Shown here one piece after another: positions 4,986-6,816 of a stretch of 6,816 nucleotides of DNA. Each line of letters starts with the position of its first letter. Positions within the stretch are counted from its first letter, which is position 1. Origin of the DNA: an uncultured Rhodospirillaceae bacterium. Its GTDB lineage: Bacteria; Pseudomonadota; Alphaproteobacteria; Rhodospirillales; UBA2165. Location of the stretch: the NCBI GenBank assembly GCA_913054205.1, contig CAJXJM010000142.1, positions 1 through 6,816 of the forward strand, in the 5' to 3' direction. The position numbers and the translations under genes are program-made. The notes beneath the pieces are model-generated. The model was not told the DNA's origin and ran no database searches. It saw only the letters and a program-made list of their open reading frames with translations.

Positions 4986-6437
4986 ATGTGGAAACCGCCA
5001 GAAAAGATCAAGTATGAACCTCAGCCCGGTGCGTGGCCGAGTAAAGAGCAGGCGTCTGAATCTTTGTGGTTTAGCCCGGTCGATATCGGGCCGATCCAAT
5101 TGGAGCAGCGGACCTGGGTTCCAGCGATGGTACCGTGGCGCTCGACTGAAGAGGGGATCGTTACAGATGAAGTGCTGGCGTGGTATGAACGATTTGCCAA
5201 AGGCCAGCCCGGCTGTGTTGTTGTTGAAGCGACGGGTATTAGAGAAGTGCCAAGTGGGCCATTGTTGCGCATTGGCCATGATCGTTTTATCGCTGGATTG
5301 AAAGAGCTTGCCGATACCGTTCATCGGGCCAGTGAGGGTCACACCAAACTTTTCATTCAGTTGATCGACTTTTTATCTATCCGCCGCCGCCCTGAAGCTG
5401 AAAAATACTTCCAGCGTTTTTTGCAGATCACCGATGCTCACCGCGAGGCCCTTGGTGTAGTCGATTGGCCGGAAGAGAAAATTCGGGAACATTTGAGCAC
5501 GCTGGAGGATGAAGCGCTTGATGACATTCTGGAAGAGCGCGAATTGGAATCGCTTCGCATGGGCGCGCGCGAACGCGTTACGGATACCGAATTAGATCAC
5601 ATTCGTGATTTGCCAAAAGTTCTGCCCGGGCTTTTTGCTGATGCTGCCGAGCGAGCGCAAAAAGCCGGGCTTGATGGCGTCGAGCTACACTATGCGCACG
5701 CCTATACAATGGCGTCGTTTCTGAGCCGAAAAAATGACCGCGATGATGGCTACGGCGGTACCCGAGAAAATCGCGTGCGTCTACCGCTCGAAGTCTATGC
5801 CACCGTTCGGGAGCGTGTGGGCCATGACTTTCCAGTTGGCTGCCGGTATCTGTCGGACGAGATTTTTGAAGACGGCAACGATGTTGAAGATGCGGCTTAT
5901 ATCGGCGTTGAATTAGCTCGGGCGGGTATGGATTTTCTATCGATTTCCCGCGGCGGTAAGTTTGAAGACGCGAAGCAGCCGGGCATCGGCGAGGCGGCGT
6001 ATCCCTATACCGGGCGCAGCGGCTATGAGTGTATGCCGGGCCATTTCTCCGATGAATTTGGCCCGTTCGGGCGTAACATTAAACCAACCGCCGAGATTAA
6101 AAAGGCCGTTAACGCGGCGGGCTTTGACACGCCGATCGTTGTGGCCGGCGGCATTCACGGCTTTGAAATCGCCGAGAAAATTCTCCAGAACGGCGAGGCG
6201 GATATCGTTGCCTCTGCCCGCCAAGCGCTCGCCGATCCCGACTGGTTCCTCAAAACGCGATTGGGCAAAGGCAGCGAAGTCCGTCTTTGCACCTATACGA
6301 ATTATTGCGAAGGCCTCGATCAAAAACATAAAGTCGTTACCTGCAAATTGTGGGATCGCGTCGATTTAGATCAGCCGGACATACAGATGTCGGCGGACGG
6401 CAAACGCCGTCTCATTGCGCCTGATTGGCAAGCGTGA
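4986..6437 (+). CDS. Old yellow enzyme family NADH:flavin oxidoreductase, unusual subgroup
   Basis: This is an FMN-binding TIM-barrel oxidoreductase of 483 residues, probably reducing an activated double bond or related group with NAD(P)H. Family signs in order are PAMVPW (46-51), VVVEATGI (78-85), LFIQLID (122-128), GVELHYAHAYTMASFLS (231-247, with H235 and H238 in place of the usual H-G-A-H-G-Y), NDRDDGYGG (250-258) with ENRVRLPLEV (261-270), VGCRYLSDE (284-292, R287 probably near FMN), VVAGGIHG (385-392, phosphate loop) and SARQALADPDW (410-420). Residues 131-205 are a charged, helix-rich stretch in place of the usual H-x-G-R loop. Near the end C435, C441 and C453 recall the [4Fe-4S] cysteines of FadH/TMADH-type enzymes, but the second position is T438 and no C-terminal FAD/NAD domain follows. 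The ATG has GGAG six bases before it. The serine hydrolase gene follows after 12 bases. The substrate is unknown. Confidence 0.9.
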   Translation: MWKPPEKIKYEPQPGAWPSKEQASESLWFSPVDIGPIQLEQRTWVPAMVPWRSTEEGIVTDEVLAWYERFAKGQPGCVVVEATGIREVPSGPLLRIGHDRFIAGLKELADTVHRASEGHTKLFIQLIDFLSIRRRPEAEKYFQRFLQITDAHREALGVVDWPEEKIREHLSTLEDEALDDILEERELESLRMGARERVTDTELDHIRDLPKVLPGLFADAAERAQKAGLDGVELHYAHAYTMASFLSRKNDRDDGYGGTRENRVRLPLEVYATVRERVGHDFPVGCRYLSDEIFEDGNDVEDAAYIGVELARAGMDFLSISRGGKFEDAKQPGIGEAAYPYTGRSGYECMPGHFSDEFGPFGRNIKPTAEIKKAVNAAGFDTPIVVAGGIHGFEIAEKILQNGEADIVASARQALADPDWFLKTRLGKGSEVRLCTYTNYCEGLDQKHKVVTCKLWDRVDLDQPDIQMSADGKRRLIAPDWQA

Positions 6438-6449
6438 TTTTAAGTGACG

Positions 6450-6816
6450 ATGCGCATTGTCATCAGCTTAGCCTTGTTGACGATTACGATCTTGCCACTG
6501 CATGCACGCGAAATTCGCATGCAGGAGCGCTACAACGTTGGCGGCTATATCCGTGTCGGTCCAACGACACCTCATTTTTTTAAACCTCACCGAACACCGC
6601 GAACTCTCTCGAAAGCGACGGATGCAGAGATCAAGGCGCGCGGCAATCGTGAGGCGGCTGAAACCGCTCAGGCCTATATGACCGAATTCCCTGGCACCAC
6701 GGCCATGCTGCTGATCGATCGGGAAAAAATCGTGTTCGAGGAGTATCAAGGCATGGGTAGGCCGGCGAGCGAGTTCTACGGCATGAGTATTTCTAAGAGC
6801 ATGACCAGCTTGGCCA
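6450..6816 (+). CDS. Exported serine hydrolase, beta-lactamase/6-aminohexanoate hydrolase family (5' part)
   Basis: The first 122 residues are present; the gene runs off the window. MRIVISLALLTITILPLHA (1-19) is a clear signal peptide, so the enzyme probably acts in the periplasm or outside. TTAMLLIDREKIVFEEYQG (83-101) is the strand pair that precedes the active site in this family. FYGMSISKSMTS (109-120) then contains the S-x-x-K catalytic pair, S113 and K116, as in 6-aminohexanoate-dimer hydrolase and class C-like esterases. The Tyr and later motifs lie outside the window. An in-frame GTG six bases upstream is an alternative start, and no strong ribosome site is seen for either. With only 12 bases after the reductase stop, it is probably translated from the same message. 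It is more likely an esterase or amidase than a resistance beta-lactamase. Confidence 0.82.
   Translation, partial: MRIVISLALLTITILPLHAREIRMQERYNVGGYIRVGPTTPHFFKPHRTPRTLSKATDAEIKARGNREAAETAQAYMTEFPGTTAMLLIDREKIVFEEYQGMGRPASEFYGMSISKSMTSLA

Noticed and set aside
5937..6329. Open frames of about 130 codons on both strands inside the reductase gene.
   Set aside because: The flavin reductase frame carries all the family motifs here; the others are compositional shadows.
1..6816. Search for CRISPR arrays, toxin-antitoxin pairs, phage or defence genes, tRNA or rRNA.
   Set aside because: No regularly spaced repeats, no paired small overlapping genes, no integrase or transposase frame, and no RNA gene signature was seen.

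Overview
The window reads as a piece of an alphaproteobacterial chromosome. The main reason is the topoisomerase IV subunit (520-2565, minus), whose GGTDE motif and overall shape are those of alphaproteobacterial ParE. Base composition is moderate, with AT-rich intergenic spaces. A palindrome common in alphaproteobacterial genomes (ATCCCGGA/TCCGGGAT) lies just beyond parE. The exact genus cannot be fixed from the sequence.

Layout. Positions 1-519 hold no convincing gene. There is an uncertain open frame up to 210, then a run of unrelated palindromic repeats (251-293, 315-355, 363-403) and a GC-rich dyad region that includes the likely parE terminator (431-457). parE fills 520-2565 on the minus strand. 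It is divergent from a YciA-type acyl-CoA thioesterase (2698-3111, plus). Three minus-strand genes follow: a 27-residue membrane miniprotein missing from ordinary ORF lists (3169-3252), a 121-residue protein that looks like only the C-terminal part of an HpaB/HsaA-like acyl-CoA dehydrogenase (3357-3722), and a membrane-anchored monohaem cytochrome c (3856-4329). Divergent from the cytochrome is a small exported protein of unknown function, with a strong promoter and a probable TTG start (4597-4914). A likely operon then begins: an old yellow enzyme family flavin oxidoreductase (4986-6437), followed after 12 bases by a serine hydrolase of the beta-lactamase/6-aminohexanoate hydrolase family (6450 to beyond the window edge).

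How the genes may work together. Most are independent housekeeping or small accessory genes. The one clear partnership is the reductase and the exported serine hydrolase. The pair is preceded by a promoter whose -10 overlaps a perfect 10+10 base palindrome, the arrangement expected of a repressor-controlled catabolic or detoxification operon. The substrate cannot be told from sequence. I see no CRISPR array, tRNA, rRNA, intact transposase, phage gene or recognisable defence system. The most unusual items are the reductase with a degenerate iron-sulphur motif and a charged helical segment where the family usually has its H-x-G-R loop, the free-standing dehydrogenase C-terminal domain, and the unannotated membrane miniprotein with its own palindromic control site.
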